This document shows, piece by piece, positions 1 to 7,823 of a stretch of DNA of 40,308 nucleotides. Numbering within the stretch: the stretch's first letter is position 1; each line of letters starts with the position of its first letter. The DNA lies in assembly GCF_000297215.2 (NCBI RefSeq), contig NZ_AMFF02000118.1, forward strand, positions 1 through 40,308, given 5' to 3'. The notes under the pieces are model-generated. The model was not told the origin of the DNA. It saw only the letters and a list, made by a program, of their open reading frames with translations, and made no database searches. The DNA is from Piscirickettsia salmonis LF-89 = ATCC VR-1361. Its GTDB lineage: Bacteria; Pseudomonadota; Gammaproteobacteria; Piscirickettsiales; Piscirickettsiaceae. Made by a program: the position numbers and the translations under genes.

Positions 1-1
1 C

Positions 2-523
2 ATTTTAAGGGAGGGTTACCGGGTAGTTAGTGCTGCGAAAGTGAGCAGTAGTGAGGTAGTGGAAATTTATCTTAAGGAGCTTGAGAGACTCAATATCTCT
101 TTAGGTTTAGATCTTTCCAAAGGTGATGATGGCCAAAAGAATATGGCGATAGCAGCGCTTACTCGAGTTGGGATAGTGCGGGCACAAAAAAGCACTCATG
201 GGGATCAAAAGGTTAAAGACTTCCAATGTCTTTTAGAAATATTACCTCAAAATAACCCAGTTGAGGTGTTAAAGTGTGCCGTTGGTGTTGCATATAAACA
301 TAGACACTTTTTGACGCTTCGCTCTAACACTAACGCATGGATTGCTGGAGAAATGTATTTTGAAACTGCAAAGAAAATAGCAGCAATTACCGATGGAGTG
401 TGGCAGCAGGCACTATCTTCGGGAGGTAAAGACCATTTAGGCCAATTGCCTGCTCTGTTTTTCTCGCGCTCTGCTGAATGCGATGAAGAGGTAATGGAAT
501 TACCATCTGATGTTGGGTGCTGA
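2..523 (+). CDS. Hypothetical protein, C-terminal part (5' end outside window)
   Basis: The reading frame is open from the window edge, so this is the C-terminal part of a longer gene. A GTG at 41 is possible but has no convincing ribosome binding site, and the frame upstream of it is uninterrupted. The visible 173 residues are soluble, mixed charge and mostly helical, with no signal peptide or membrane segment. No catalytic motif or family was recognised. The gene ends with TGA at 521-523, before the promoter of the aromatic operon. It could belong to the lineage-specific hypothetical or effector-like class, but nothing in the sequence shows a function. Confidence 0.6.
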   Translation: MLREGYRVVSAAKVSSSEVVEIYLKELERLNISLGLDLSKGDDGQKNMAIAALTRVGIVRAQKSTHGDQKVKDFQCLLEILPQNNPVEVLKCAVGVAYKHRHFLTLRSNTNAWIAGEMYFETAKKIAAITDGVWQQALSSGGKDHLGQLPALFFSRSAECDEEVMELPSDVGC

Positions 524-566
524 TTTTAGTGTGCGCATAAATCCGCCAGTTTTATCAGTGTATGTC

Positions 567-595
567 TTGACTTTATTTGTGCAGTGCTCTAGATT
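567..595 (+). promoter_or_regulatory. Candidate sigma70 promoter of the aromatic operon
   Basis: TTGACT (567-572) and TAGATT (590-595) are separated by 17 bases. The -35 matches consensus at 5 of 6 positions and the -10 at 4 of 6. Transcription would start near 602, about 30 bases before the leader ORF at 633 and about 350 bases before aroF. That long transcribed leader fits a regulated operon. Predicted only. Confidence 0.45.
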
Positions 596-632
596 GGAAA
601 GCATATATCCATTAAATTTTTAGGGTAATCAA

Positions 633-782
633 ATGAAAGAACAGCTGCGGCGGCGAGCGCCGGCACAGATACAATCACATATCCGCTTGTCTTTAGCTTC
701 ATCCGCTTTATCTTTATTTTCTTCTTCTTTCTCTTTACCTGCCCCTTTTTCTTATCGATTTAGCTTTTCTTATTTTTCTTAA
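633..782 (+). CDS. Candidate leader peptide, Ser/Phe-rich, 49 aa
   Basis: ATG at 633 follows an AGGG Shine-Dalgarno (622-625) at 7-base spacing and lies just downstream of a good promoter. The last 21 residues contain six Phe and two Tyr among many Ser, ending in ..RFSFSYFS before TAA. The next gene is DAHP synthase, followed by pheA, so Phe/Tyr codons here recall the pheL and pheST leader peptides of enterics. Against this, the DNA is a pyrimidine tract that would encode Phe, Ser and Leu by composition alone. No clear GC-rich terminator with a U run lies between 783 and 949. A short GC-rich hairpin (CGGC/GCCG) sits near the ORF start, around 650-661. The remainder of 524-949 shows no other gene. 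Confidence 0.4.
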   Translation: MKEQLRRRAPAQIQSHIRLSLASSALSLFSSSFSLPAPFSYRFSFSYFS

Positions 783-949
783 AACTCACTTGTGCTCTTA
801 ATGGCGTTTTACAGTTTTTAAGAAATTCTTTTAAAAAAAAAGAAATCATACTTATTTAAATTAGGTCATATGTCGTCTGCTTGATTAAAGCGATATGGCA
901 ATTAGGGCTGTTTTAATTATTGTTATTGCATATTATGTAAGGACTTATC

Positions 950-1162
950 ATGGTAATCGCATTAGAAAATTCATCGTTAAAAAATTATATTGGACTGATG
1001 GACCAATTAAATTCTTTAGGTATTGATAATTTAGTTGTTGCTGGAGAAAAAGCCACTTTAATTCATTTACAGGGAGATAATCGAAGAGAAGATGCTCAAA
1101 AAATAAAAGACATTTTGCCTGGGTCTATCCGTTTGATTGATACAAAAAAACCTACCCTTTAG
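950..1162 (+). CDS. aroF: DAHP synthase, N-terminal regulatory domain (frame-split 5' part)
   Basis: These 70 residues match the N-terminal ferredoxin-like regulatory domain of the Thermotoga-type DAHP synthase (type I-beta), which precedes the barrel and mediates Tyr/Phe feedback in that family. The frame ends at TAG 1160-1162. Shifting back one base at the A7 run (1144-1150) joins it to TYPLVSRES.., the linker expected in the family (KPYKLVSRE in Thermotoga), and then to the catalytic frame. The run is an A AAA AAA heptamer in the correct phase for -1 slippage. ACCCTT (1154-1159) and AAGGGT (1184-1189) can pair just downstream. The split could be an indel in a homopolymer, real decay, recoding, or two coupled polypeptides. 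Confidence 0.75.
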   Translation: MVIALENSSLKNYIGLMDQLNSLGIDNLVVAGEKATLIHLQGDNRREDAQKIKDILPGSIRLIDTKKPTL

Positions 1163-1200
1163 TTTCTCGTGAAAGTTTACCTCAAGGGTCTATTATTGAT

Positions 1201-1965
1201 GTGGCGGGTGTTGCAATTGGAGGCAAAGCAATACAGATAATTAGTGGTCCGTGTTCTGTAGAAACGCCAGAGCAGATGGCAAAAGCCGCAGATATGGTAA
1301 AGCGTGCAGGTTGTCGATTAATGCGTGGCGGAGCATTCAAACCAAGGACAAATCCTTATAGTTTTCAGGGGCATGGGGTCGATGGTCTGGTGATGTTAGA
1401 GCAGGCTGCTAGAGCGAGTGCGCTGCCGATGGTAACGGAGCTATTGGATGTGCGTCATTTGGAGCACTTTTTAGCCGCTGGAGTGGACTTGATTCAAATT
1501 GGTACACGTAATATGCAAAATTTTGAATTACTAAAAGAAGTTGGGCGTACTAAAACCCCCGTTTTATTAAAGCGGGGTATGTGTGCAACGATTAAAGAAT
1601 GGTTAAATGCAGCAGAATATATTGCAGCCTCTGGTAATCTGAATATTATTCTGTGTGAGCGTGGGGTGCGTAGCTTTGAAAATGCTTATCGTAATATGTT
1701 AGATGTTACTGCAATTCCCATGTTAAAGCGTGAGACGCACTTGCCGGTAATGATTGACCCAAGCCATGCGGCAGGTTGTGCTTCGCTGGTGCCTGCATTA
1801 TCAAAAGCGGCTATTGCTGCAGGTGCAGATGGTTTGATTATCGAGTCGCATCATCAACCTGAGCAGGCTTGGTGTGATGCTGAGCAGGCTTTAAATCCCG
1901 AAGAGCTGACGCAGTTGATGCAAGAGTTGACTTTAATTGCTAATAGTGTCAAACGTGATATTTAG
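1201..1965 (+). CDS. aroF: 3-deoxy-7-phosphoheptulonate synthase, catalytic domain
   Basis: Catalyses condensation of phosphoenolpyruvate and erythrose 4-phosphate, the first step of the shikimate pathway. Seen motifs are SGPCSVE, RGGAFKPRTNPYSFQG, QIGTRNMQNF, LLKRG, ILCERG and DPSHAAG, which supply the metal and substrate ligands of the type I-beta family. The frame extends upstream to TGA 1138-1140 and continues the homology of the 950-1162 domain, so a full-length protein would be about 338 residues. If translated separately, GTG 1201 is the first usual start. Its nearest Shine-Dalgarno is AAGGG at 1184-1188, 12 bases away and buried in the hairpin described for the upstream part. pheA follows directly. 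Confidence 0.9.
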   Translation: MAGVAIGGKAIQIISGPCSVETPEQMAKAADMVKRAGCRLMRGGAFKPRTNPYSFQGHGVDGLVMLEQAARASALPMVTELLDVRHLEHFLAAGVDLIQIGTRNMQNFELLKEVGRTKTPVLLKRGMCATIKEWLNAAEYIAASGNLNIILCERGVRSFENAYRNMLDVTAIPMLKRETHLPVMIDPSHAAGCASLVPALSKAAIAAGADGLIIESHHQPEQAWCDAEQALNPEELTQLMQELTLIANSVKRDI

Positions 1966-1989
1966 TTGCAGAGGAAAGGAGAATTGAAT

Positions 1990-3012
1990 ATGCAAACACT
2001 CAATGCGCTGCGTGGTAAAATTGATGGCATTGATCTTAAGTTGTTGGATTTATTAAACCAACGAGCATTATGCGCTTTAGAAATTGCTGCGGTAAAAAAA
2101 CAATTAAATATCAAGCAATTCTATTGCCCAGAACGCGAAAAGGCGGTTTTAGCAAGAATTCTTGAGCATAATGAAGGGCCCTTAGATGATAAGGTTATTT
2201 ATCATATGTTTCGCCAAATTATGTCATTAAGTTTAAGTTTGCAGCAGCCTTTAACTGTGGCGTGTTTGGGTCCTGCGGGTACTTATTCTGAGGAAGCGGC
2301 CTACCGACAGTTAGGTGACTTTATTCAGCTATCTTTAGAGGATTCTTTTGATAGTATTATAAATCGATTGTTGGCTGAGGAAGTGAGATTAGCAGTATTG
2401 CCCCTGCACAATAGCACCTCTGGTGTGATTGGCGCGGTATTGGAGCAATTATTAAAGTCAGACATGCACATTAGTGAAGAGCATCAGTTAGCGATAGAAC
2501 ATAACTTATTAATTCATGAAAAAACCACGGTGATTGATAAAATTTACGCACATGAGCAGTCCTTGTTACAGTGTAAGCAGTGGTTAGAAAAAAATTACTT
2601 GGATGTGCCTTGTATCGCTGTGGCAAGCAATGCTGAAGCGGCGCTAAGAGTCCGCGGTGAGATAGGTAGTGCTGCTATTGCATCAGCGCGTTGCGCACAA
2701 AAATGGAATTTAATTGTTCGACATCAGCATATTATGGATGAGCGGGATAATCAGACAACATTCGTTGTCGTGAATAAAGGTCAAGCGAAGCTTAAAGCCC
2801 ACTCATCAATATGCTATCTTTGGTTGGCTGAGCATGATGAGTTGAGGGTGCTGCCACAGTTATTGGTAGACAGTCAGAGCGTTGATCATTGGTTGTGTTC
2901 AAAGGGTATACTGGTAAGGTTGTCAGAGAGCTGTGAGCATGATAGTCTAACCTGTACCGTTAAAAAGGTACAAGATCAGCTTCAATCCTGTCAGCTTCTT
3001 GGCTGTGCTTAG
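1990..3012 (+). CDS. pheA: Bifunctional chorismate mutase/prephenate dehydratase
   Basis: Converts chorismate to prephenate and then to phenylpyruvate for Phe synthesis. ATG 1990 is preferred over an upstream TTG at 1966 because AAAGGAGA (1975-1982) precedes it; the product is 340 aa. Residues 1-90 form the AroQ-type mutase (LRGKIDGIDLKLLDLLNQR, EREKAVL). The dehydratase begins at GPAGTYSEEAA. Compared with E. coli PheA as recalled, the Asn of the IENTSSG block, the Gln of the YSHPQ..QC block and the Thr of the TRF motif are kept. However, the blocks read LHNSTSG, YAHEQ and TTF. The last 75 residues occupy the place of the ACT domain but lack its GALV and ESRP Phe-binding signatures. It is probably functional and possibly insensitive to Phe. 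Confidence 0.93.
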   Translation: MQTLNALRGKIDGIDLKLLDLLNQRALCALEIAAVKKQLNIKQFYCPEREKAVLARILEHNEGPLDDKVIYHMFRQIMSLSLSLQQPLTVACLGPAGTYSEEAAYRQLGDFIQLSLEDSFDSIINRLLAEEVRLAVLPLHNSTSGVIGAVLEQLLKSDMHISEEHQLAIEHNLLIHEKTTVIDKIYAHEQSLLQCKQWLEKNYLDVPCIAVASNAEAALRVRGEIGSAAIASARCAQKWNLIVRHQHIMDERDNQTTFVVVNKGQAKLKAHSSICYLWLAEHDELRVLPQLLVDSQSVDHWLCSKGILVRLSESCEHDSLTCTVKKVQDQLQSCQLLGCA

Positions 3013-3064
3013 GGTGGCCTTTTATGAATGTATTAATTTTGTTCGTGTTAAATTGAGTAAGATA

Positions 3065-4369
3065 ATGAAAAAACTACAGGTTAAGCCTTCACAATTACAA
3101 GGCCGGATAGAAATTCCCTCGTCGAAATCACATACCTTGCGGGCGATCCTCTTTGCTGCTTTGGCGGATGGTAAGAGTTGTATTGAGTCTTTCCTACTTT
3201 CGCCTGATGCGTATGCGATGATTGCGGCTTGTCGTGCCTTTGGTGCAGAGATTAGTTTAACGGAGGCTGAAAACCGCTTGGATATTACGGGTGTTTCAGG
3301 TCAGCCTAAGCAGCCAGATAATATTTTGGATGCTGGGAATTCTGGTCAGGTATTACGGTTTGTGGGGGCTATTTTAGGCTTAATTCCAGGCTATAGTGTA
3401 ATGACAGGTGATCACTCTGTACGCTTTAACCGTCCGGCTCAGCCATTGATTGAAGGTTTAAAGCAACTGGGAGCAGAGTGTGTTGCGATGAAAGGCGATA
3501 ACCATGCACCCTTGATTATTCGAGGACCTTTGCAAGGCAATTATGCGCGTATTGATGGTCAAGACTCACAGCCAGTTTCAGCACTATTGATTGCCAGTGT
3601 ATTCATCGCAGGGGAGACTGAAATTATTGTCGATCAGCCGGGTGAGTTACCTTGGGTTGATTTAACACTGAGTTGGTTTGATCGTTTAGGTTTAGCTTAT
3701 CAGCGTGAAGGTTATACACGGTTTGTCATTCCCGGTGTGCAAAAAATGACGGGTTTTAATTATCGTGTGCCCGGTGACTTTAGTTCGTTGGCCTATCCGG
3801 TTGCTGCGGCTCTCGTTACCCAAAGTACAGTAACTATTGATAATGTAGATTTAGCGGATGCTCAGGGTGATAAAAAATTACTCGATGTTCTCGTTAAAAT
3901 GGGAGCGAATTTTGAATATGATGCGAATGGAAAATCACTACAGGTGCTTGCGGTAGAAAAATTGCAGGGCGTTAGTTTTGATATTAATGAATTTATTGAT
4001 GCTGTGACGATTATGGCGGTGGTTGCTTGTTATGCCGAAGGTCAGACGATAATTTCCGGAGCAAGTATTGCGCGGCAAAAAGAGTCAAATCGACTGGCAG
4101 CGATTACTGCAGAATTACAAAAACTCGGGGCTGATATTAAAGAAACAGCAGATGGTTTAAGTATTGTTGGTGGGCAAAAGCTCGTTAATCAGAAAAACCT
4201 CCAGGGCTATCATGACCATCGGATTGTGATGTCAATGGCGATTGCTGCTCTTGCTGCGACAGGTGAGTGTGAAATTGCAGGGAGTGAATGTGTTGCTAAA
4301 AGTTATCCGAGTTTTGTCGAGCAAATGCAAGTATTGGGTGTTGATATGCGAGAGCTTACATGCGCATGA
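3065..4369 (+). CDS. aroA: 3-phosphoshikimate 1-carboxyvinyltransferase (EPSP synthase)
   Basis: Transfers enolpyruvate from PEP to shikimate 3-phosphate. ATG 3065 starts the family homology (MKKLQVKPS, 434 aa); the frame is open upstream to 2999, but those residues do not resemble AroA. The active-site Lys is in PSSKSHTLRA. Other family blocks are LDAGNSGQVLRF, DHSVRFNRP, QDSQPVSALL, DAVTIMAVV with the catalytic Asp, RQKESNR with the catalytic Glu, and DHRIVMSMA. Several blocks deviate from the enterobacterial form: SKSHTLRA instead of SKSxTNRA, and ESNR instead of ETDR. It overlaps aroK by 10 bases, which implies translational coupling within the operon. Confidence 0.93.
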   Translation: MKKLQVKPSQLQGRIEIPSSKSHTLRAILFAALADGKSCIESFLLSPDAYAMIAACRAFGAEISLTEAENRLDITGVSGQPKQPDNILDAGNSGQVLRFVGAILGLIPGYSVMTGDHSVRFNRPAQPLIEGLKQLGAECVAMKGDNHAPLIIRGPLQGNYARIDGQDSQPVSALLIASVFIAGETEIIVDQPGELPWVDLTLSWFDRLGLAYQREGYTRFVIPGVQKMTGFNYRVPGDFSSLAYPVAAALVTQSTVTIDNVDLADAQGDKKLLDVLVKMGANFEYDANGKSLQVLAVEKLQGVSFDINEFIDAVTIMAVVACYAEGQTIISGASIARQKESNRLAAITAELQKLGADIKETADGLSIVGGQKLVNQKNLQGYHDHRIVMSMAIAALAATGECEIAGSECVAKSYPSFVEQMQVLGVDMRELTCA

Positions 4370-4926
4370 TTTTGTGTGGGCCAAAAGGTGTGGGAAAAAC
4401 TACCTTAGGTCAGCAGCTGGCAGAAATTAAAAGGTGGCCGTTTTTTGACTTAGATGAGTTATTAAAAAGTTATTATAATCAGAATCATCAGAATAATCAG
4501 CAGGAAAATAAAGTGCCTGCGTTATCTATTCCTGAAATTTTTCGGGCTTTAGGCGAGGTCGGTTTTCGCAAGCTGGAAACACAGGTACTATTCGCGCTTG
4601 ATTTACCAGAGCTTTGTGTATTAGCAACAGGGGGTGGTGCGGTATTTGCTGAAAAAAACCGTGTGAGATTACGGCAATTAGGTCAAGTCGTTTATCTAGA
4701 TGCGGACAAGCAATTATTAACAAAGCGTTATTTGTCAGGTAAGAAGCCTGCTTATATAAAAAATGATAGTAATGTAGAGGCTGGGTTGGAGGAGTTTTTA
4801 GCACTTTGTCAGCAACGCCAGATTTATTATCAACAAGTTGCACATCACTGTATTAAAATTAGTTGCGAGACGGTATCGTTGGCAATCATGCAGTTAGAAA
4901 GATTAGGAGAGTCTTGTGGCCAGTAA
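4360..4926 (+). CDS. aroK: Shikimate kinase
   Basis: Phosphorylates shikimate at the 3-hydroxyl with ATP. Visible are the Walker A loop GPKGVGKTT (residues 8-16), the shikimate-binding FFDLDEL, GEVGFRKLE with its Arg, and ATGGGAV. A 15-20 residue Asn/Gln-rich stretch (NQNHQNNQQENK) lengthens the region between the DLDEL helix and the GEVGFRKLE helix compared with E. coli AroK. The lid motif usually written RPL reads KPAY here, so Lys replaces the lid Arg. The gene overlaps aroA upstream and aroC downstream by about 10 bases each. Recognition as shikimate kinase is secure; aroK versus aroL naming is arbitrary. Confidence 0.9.
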   Translation: MRMILCGPKGVGKTTLGQQLAEIKRWPFFDLDELLKSYYNQNHQNNQQENKVPALSIPEIFRALGEVGFRKLETQVLFALDLPELCVLATGGGAVFAEKNRVRLRQLGQVVYLDADKQLLTKRYLSGKKPAYIKNDSNVEAGLEEFLALCQQRQIYYQQVAHHCIKISCETVSLAIMQLERLGESCGQ

Positions 4927-5998
4927 TTCATTTGGACAAATTTTTCGTATTACCACCTGGGGCGAGTCTCATGGTAAAGGGATTGGTGTTGTGATTGATG
5001 GCTGTCCTGCGGGTTTAGCTCTGAGTGAGGATGAGATTAATGCGGAATTAGATTTGCGGGTTACCGGTAAAAATCGCTTTACCTCACCTAGAAAAGAAAA
5101 AGATTATGCAGAAATTTATTCAGGTGTCTTTGCAGGGAAAACAACTGGTGCGCCTGTGTCGATTGTCATTCATAATCATGATGCCGATTCGAGTAAGTAT
5201 GAGCCAATTAAAGATTTATTACGCCCAGGCCATGCGAACTATACTTATTTGGAAAAATATGGTGTCTTTGATTATCGTGGTGGTGGACGTTCTTCTGCAC
5301 GTGAAACCGCTTGTCGAGTGGCCGCAGGGGCGGTTGCTAAAAAATTATTGGCCCATTTTGGTGTTAAAACCGCAGCAAGTATTCAGTCCATTGGTTCGGT
5401 TGACGCTGATTTAGTCGCTCAAGAATTACCACAGTTAAAACAAAAGATTTATGATCATCCGCTTTATTGTGCTGATACTAGCGCCGGTAAAAAAATGATG
5501 GCCGAGTTAGATAAAGCAATTGAAGAAGGTGATTCTTTAGGTGGTATTATCCAGTTTTCAGCCATTGGTTTGCCTGTAGGAATCGGTGATCCAGTCTATG
5601 AAAAGTTAGAAGCTAATTTGGCCAAAGCGATGATGAGTTTGCCTGCAACCAAGGGGATGAGTCTTGGTGAAGGTTTTGCTGCATCACGTATGCAAGGCTC
5701 TGAGCATAATGATTTATTTACTGAGAATAAAAGCTTAGTGACGAATCATGCGGGTGGCACTTTAGGTGGTATTAGTACAGGTGAATGTATTACGGGGCAA
5801 GTTGCCTTTAAGCCGACATCAAGCATTAAAAAAGTACAAGCCACTGCTAATCTTGCTGGTAAAAAAGCTGATTTTACCTTACCGACAGGTTCACGTCATG
5901 ATCCTTGTGTTGCTATTCGTGCGGTGCCTGTAGTTGAGTCGATGTTGGCGTTGGTACTTGCTGATGCTTTGCTAGTGAATCGTGCGGCTAAATTATAA
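4916..5998 (+). CDS. aroC: Chorismate synthase
   Basis: FMN-dependent conversion of EPSP to chorismate, the last common step. The GTG start at 4916 overlaps the end of aroK; no other start leaves the conserved N-terminus NSFGQIFRITTWGESHG intact. Also visible are RPGHANYTY, the YRGGGRSSARETACRVAAGA block with flavin/substrate contacts, GGTLGGISTGE, and the C-terminal TGSRHDPC. The 360-residue length is normal. A GGAG (4907-4910) in the end of aroK serves as ribosome binding site. A gap of 43 bases separates it from aroB, still without a visible terminator. Confidence 0.96.
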   Translation: MASNSFGQIFRITTWGESHGKGIGVVIDGCPAGLALSEDEINAELDLRVTGKNRFTSPRKEKDYAEIYSGVFAGKTTGAPVSIVIHNHDADSSKYEPIKDLLRPGHANYTYLEKYGVFDYRGGGRSSARETACRVAAGAVAKKLLAHFGVKTAASIQSIGSVDADLVAQELPQLKQKIYDHPLYCADTSAGKKMMAELDKAIEEGDSLGGIIQFSAIGLPVGIGDPVYEKLEANLAKAMMSLPATKGMSLGEGFAASRMQGSEHNDLFTENKSLVTNHAGGTLGGISTGECITGQVAFKPTSSIKKVQATANLAGKKADFTLPTGSRHDPCVAIRAVPVVESMLALVLADALLVNRAAKL

Positions 5999-6041
5999 AG
6001 TTAATTAATGATTTAGAATAATAAATTAGGATGAAAATAAG

Positions 6042-7145
6042 GTGATGTTGCAGTTAAAAGTAACAACTAAGCCTGCTTATAATATTGATATAAGCGCTGG
6101 ATTGTTGCAGTCGAGTGAATTGATAACAGATTGTCTGATGATGTCGAAACGCATTGTGCTTGTCACAGACGATCAGGTACGACCTTTGTATGCTGAACAG
6201 TTTCAAGCAAAATTGCTTGAGCAAGGTGCTGAGGTTTTATTATTAAGCATCGGCTGTGGTGAGGCGTGTAAAACCCGTGAGGTAAAGCAATGCCTTGAAG
6301 ATGAAATGCTACGCGCTGGATTGACTCGCGATACGCTAGTGATTGCGCTTGGCGGTGGTGTGGTGACTGATATTGCTGGTTATTTAGCAGCAACGTATTG
6401 TCGTGGTGTGCCGGTATTTTATTTGCCAACGAGCTTGTTGGCGATGGTTGATGCAAGCATTGGTGGAAAAACTGGAGTAAATACCCCGCTTGGCAAAAAT
6501 ATGATCGGTACGATTACCCAGCCGGTGCGTGTAGTGATTGACCCGGATGTATTAATAACTTTGTCGATGCGAGAGCGTAAAGCAGGCTTTATCGAAATTC
6601 TTAAGCATGCCTTGATTAATGATTGTGAGTTTTTTAATGAATTAACCGAGCAAGCGACAGCATTATTAAATTTAGATGATAAAACAGCATTAGCTCGGGT
6701 GATATTTAAAAGCTGTCAAGTGAAAAATCAGATCGTGAGTATTGATGTGCATGAAAAGGGGTTGCGTCAGGTCTTAAATTTAGGTCATACGGTTGCCCAT
6801 GCGTTAGAAGTTGCGAGTGACCATGCGTTAAATCATGGTGAAGCGGTTGCATTGGGTTTATTAATAGAAGCAAATTATGCTGTATGTTTGGGTATTTTTG
6901 CTAAAAGTGAGTATGACAAATTAGCTCGTTGTTTAGAAATTAATGAGTTATTAGCGCAGACGCCCGTGCTTGAATTGTCGTCCATTACTCAAGCGTTAGC
7001 GGTTGATAAAAAAGTTGTTGATAAAAAAATCAGGCTAGTTATGCTGGAGGCGATTGGTAAGGTTTATATCAAAGATGGGCAATACAGTCATAATATAGAC
7101 GTAGCTGTTTTACAGAAGTCTATTCAACGTTTCTTAACATGCTAA
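6042..7145 (+). CDS. aroB: 3-dehydroquinate synthase
   Basis: NAD- and metal-dependent cyclisation of DAHP to 3-dehydroquinate, second step of the shikimate pathway. The sequence shows the NAD loop GGGVVTDIAGYLAATYCRG, the PTSLLAMVDASIGGKTGVN block, KHALI, LNLGHTVAHALE and HGEAVALG with the metal-binding His and Glu residues. The product is 367 aa. Starts GTG 6042 and ATG 6045 are adjacent and cannot be separated; an AGGAT lies about 9 bases before the GTG. It is the last gene of the aromatic operon. aroQ/aroD and aroE are not in the window, so the pathway is incomplete here. Confidence 0.95.
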   Translation: MMLQLKVTTKPAYNIDISAGLLQSSELITDCLMMSKRIVLVTDDQVRPLYAEQFQAKLLEQGAEVLLLSIGCGEACKTREVKQCLEDEMLRAGLTRDTLVIALGGGVVTDIAGYLAATYCRGVPVFYLPTSLLAMVDASIGGKTGVNTPLGKNMIGTITQPVRVVIDPDVLITLSMRERKAGFIEILKHALINDCEFFNELTEQATALLNLDDKTALARVIFKSCQVKNQIVSIDVHEKGLRQVLNLGHTVAHALEVASDHALNHGEAVALGLLIEANYAVCLGIFAKSEYDKLARCLEINELLAQTPVLELSSITQALAVDKKVVDKKIRLVMLEAIGKVYIKDGQYSHNIDVAVLQKSIQRFLTC

Positions 7146-7157
7146 ATTTAATAATGT

Positions 7158-7187
7158 AAAGCTTATTTTTCTTGCTTTTTTCCTTTT
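7158..7187 (+). terminator. Possible terminator after aroB
   Basis: AAAGC (7158-7162) can pair with GCTTT (7174-7178), followed by more T residues. The same T run forms an alternative 8-bp hairpin, GCTTTTTT/AAAAAAGC (7174-7181 with 7188-7195). It lies between the convergent aroB and msrC ends. Weak stem, AT-rich. Confidence 0.35.
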
Positions 7188-7674
7188 AAAAAAGCGTTGC
7201 TACGGGTGCGAGGTCTGTTGATTGGCAAAACTGTTCTAATAGCTGAGAGATTCCCTGTTGATCGGCTTCACTAAAGCGGTGTGGTATAGGTGAGTCAATA
7301 TCAAGTACTCCATAGAATTGGTTATGTTTAATGATAGGGATGACCAGTTCTGAGCGTGAGTTAGAATCACAGGTGATATGATTATCTAAGCAAGTGACAT
7401 CGTTGATGCGTTGAATATCTTGGTTAAGCGCACACGTGCCACAGACGCCTTTACCTAAAGGAATCGGATTACAGGCGGGATTGCCCTGGAAACTGCCTAA
7501 TTCTAATTGTTCTTTATTGGAGTTCAACCAGTAAAATCCGACCCAGTTTAATGTTGTAATCTGCTGAAATATAAATGCACTGAGTTGACTGCTATTAGTT
7601 AACCAGTGCCTGGAGCCTTCGAGTAGGGCGTAAAGTTGTTTATCTAAGAGTGAATAATGTTCTGTTTGCGGCAT
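7186..7674 (-). CDS. msrC: Free methionine-(R)-sulfoxide reductase (GAF domain)
   Basis: Reduces free Met-R-sulfoxide; cytoplasmic, thioredoxin-dependent in the family. The 162-residue protein is a single GAF domain with the three cysteines typical of fRMsr. Two are in the GKGVCGTCA block and one in the CLDNHITCDSNSRSELVIP block (which also has an extra Cys), followed by VLDIDSP. Convergent with aroB and divergent from the downstream solute-binding protein gene. The start ATG at 7674 is the only one giving the family N-terminus, although its ribosome binding site is weak. Confidence 0.9.
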   Translation of the reverse strand: MPQTEHYSLLDKQLYALLEGSRHWLTNSSQLSAFIFQQITTLNWVGFYWLNSNKEQLELGSFQGNPACNPIPLGKGVCGTCALNQDIQRINDVTCLDNHITCDSNSRSELVIPIIKHNQFYGVLDIDSPIPHRFSEADQQGISQLLEQFCQSTDLAPVATLF

Positions 7675-7823
7675 GGGGATGGTATTCTCTGTTAAGTAAT
7701 CAAGCCTGGGAGCGATTTTAGTCTGCCCTGTTTTTTTATAAATGTAAAACCGGTTGTAAGCTGTTAGGCTGAGTGAGGTTTACGTGATTGGCAGTTGGCA
7801 AAGAAAAAAGAGGATAATTAAGG

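Noticed and set aside
783-949. Attenuator terminator after the leader ORF
   Set aside because: Only AT-rich pairings (such as TTTTTAAGAA with TTCTTTTAAAAA) were found, followed by A rather than T residues, so a classical attenuator is not supported.
2999-3064. N-terminal extension of aroA from 2999
   Set aside because: The added 22 residues overlap the pheA end, resemble no AroA and have no ribosome binding site; ATG 3065 begins the family homology.
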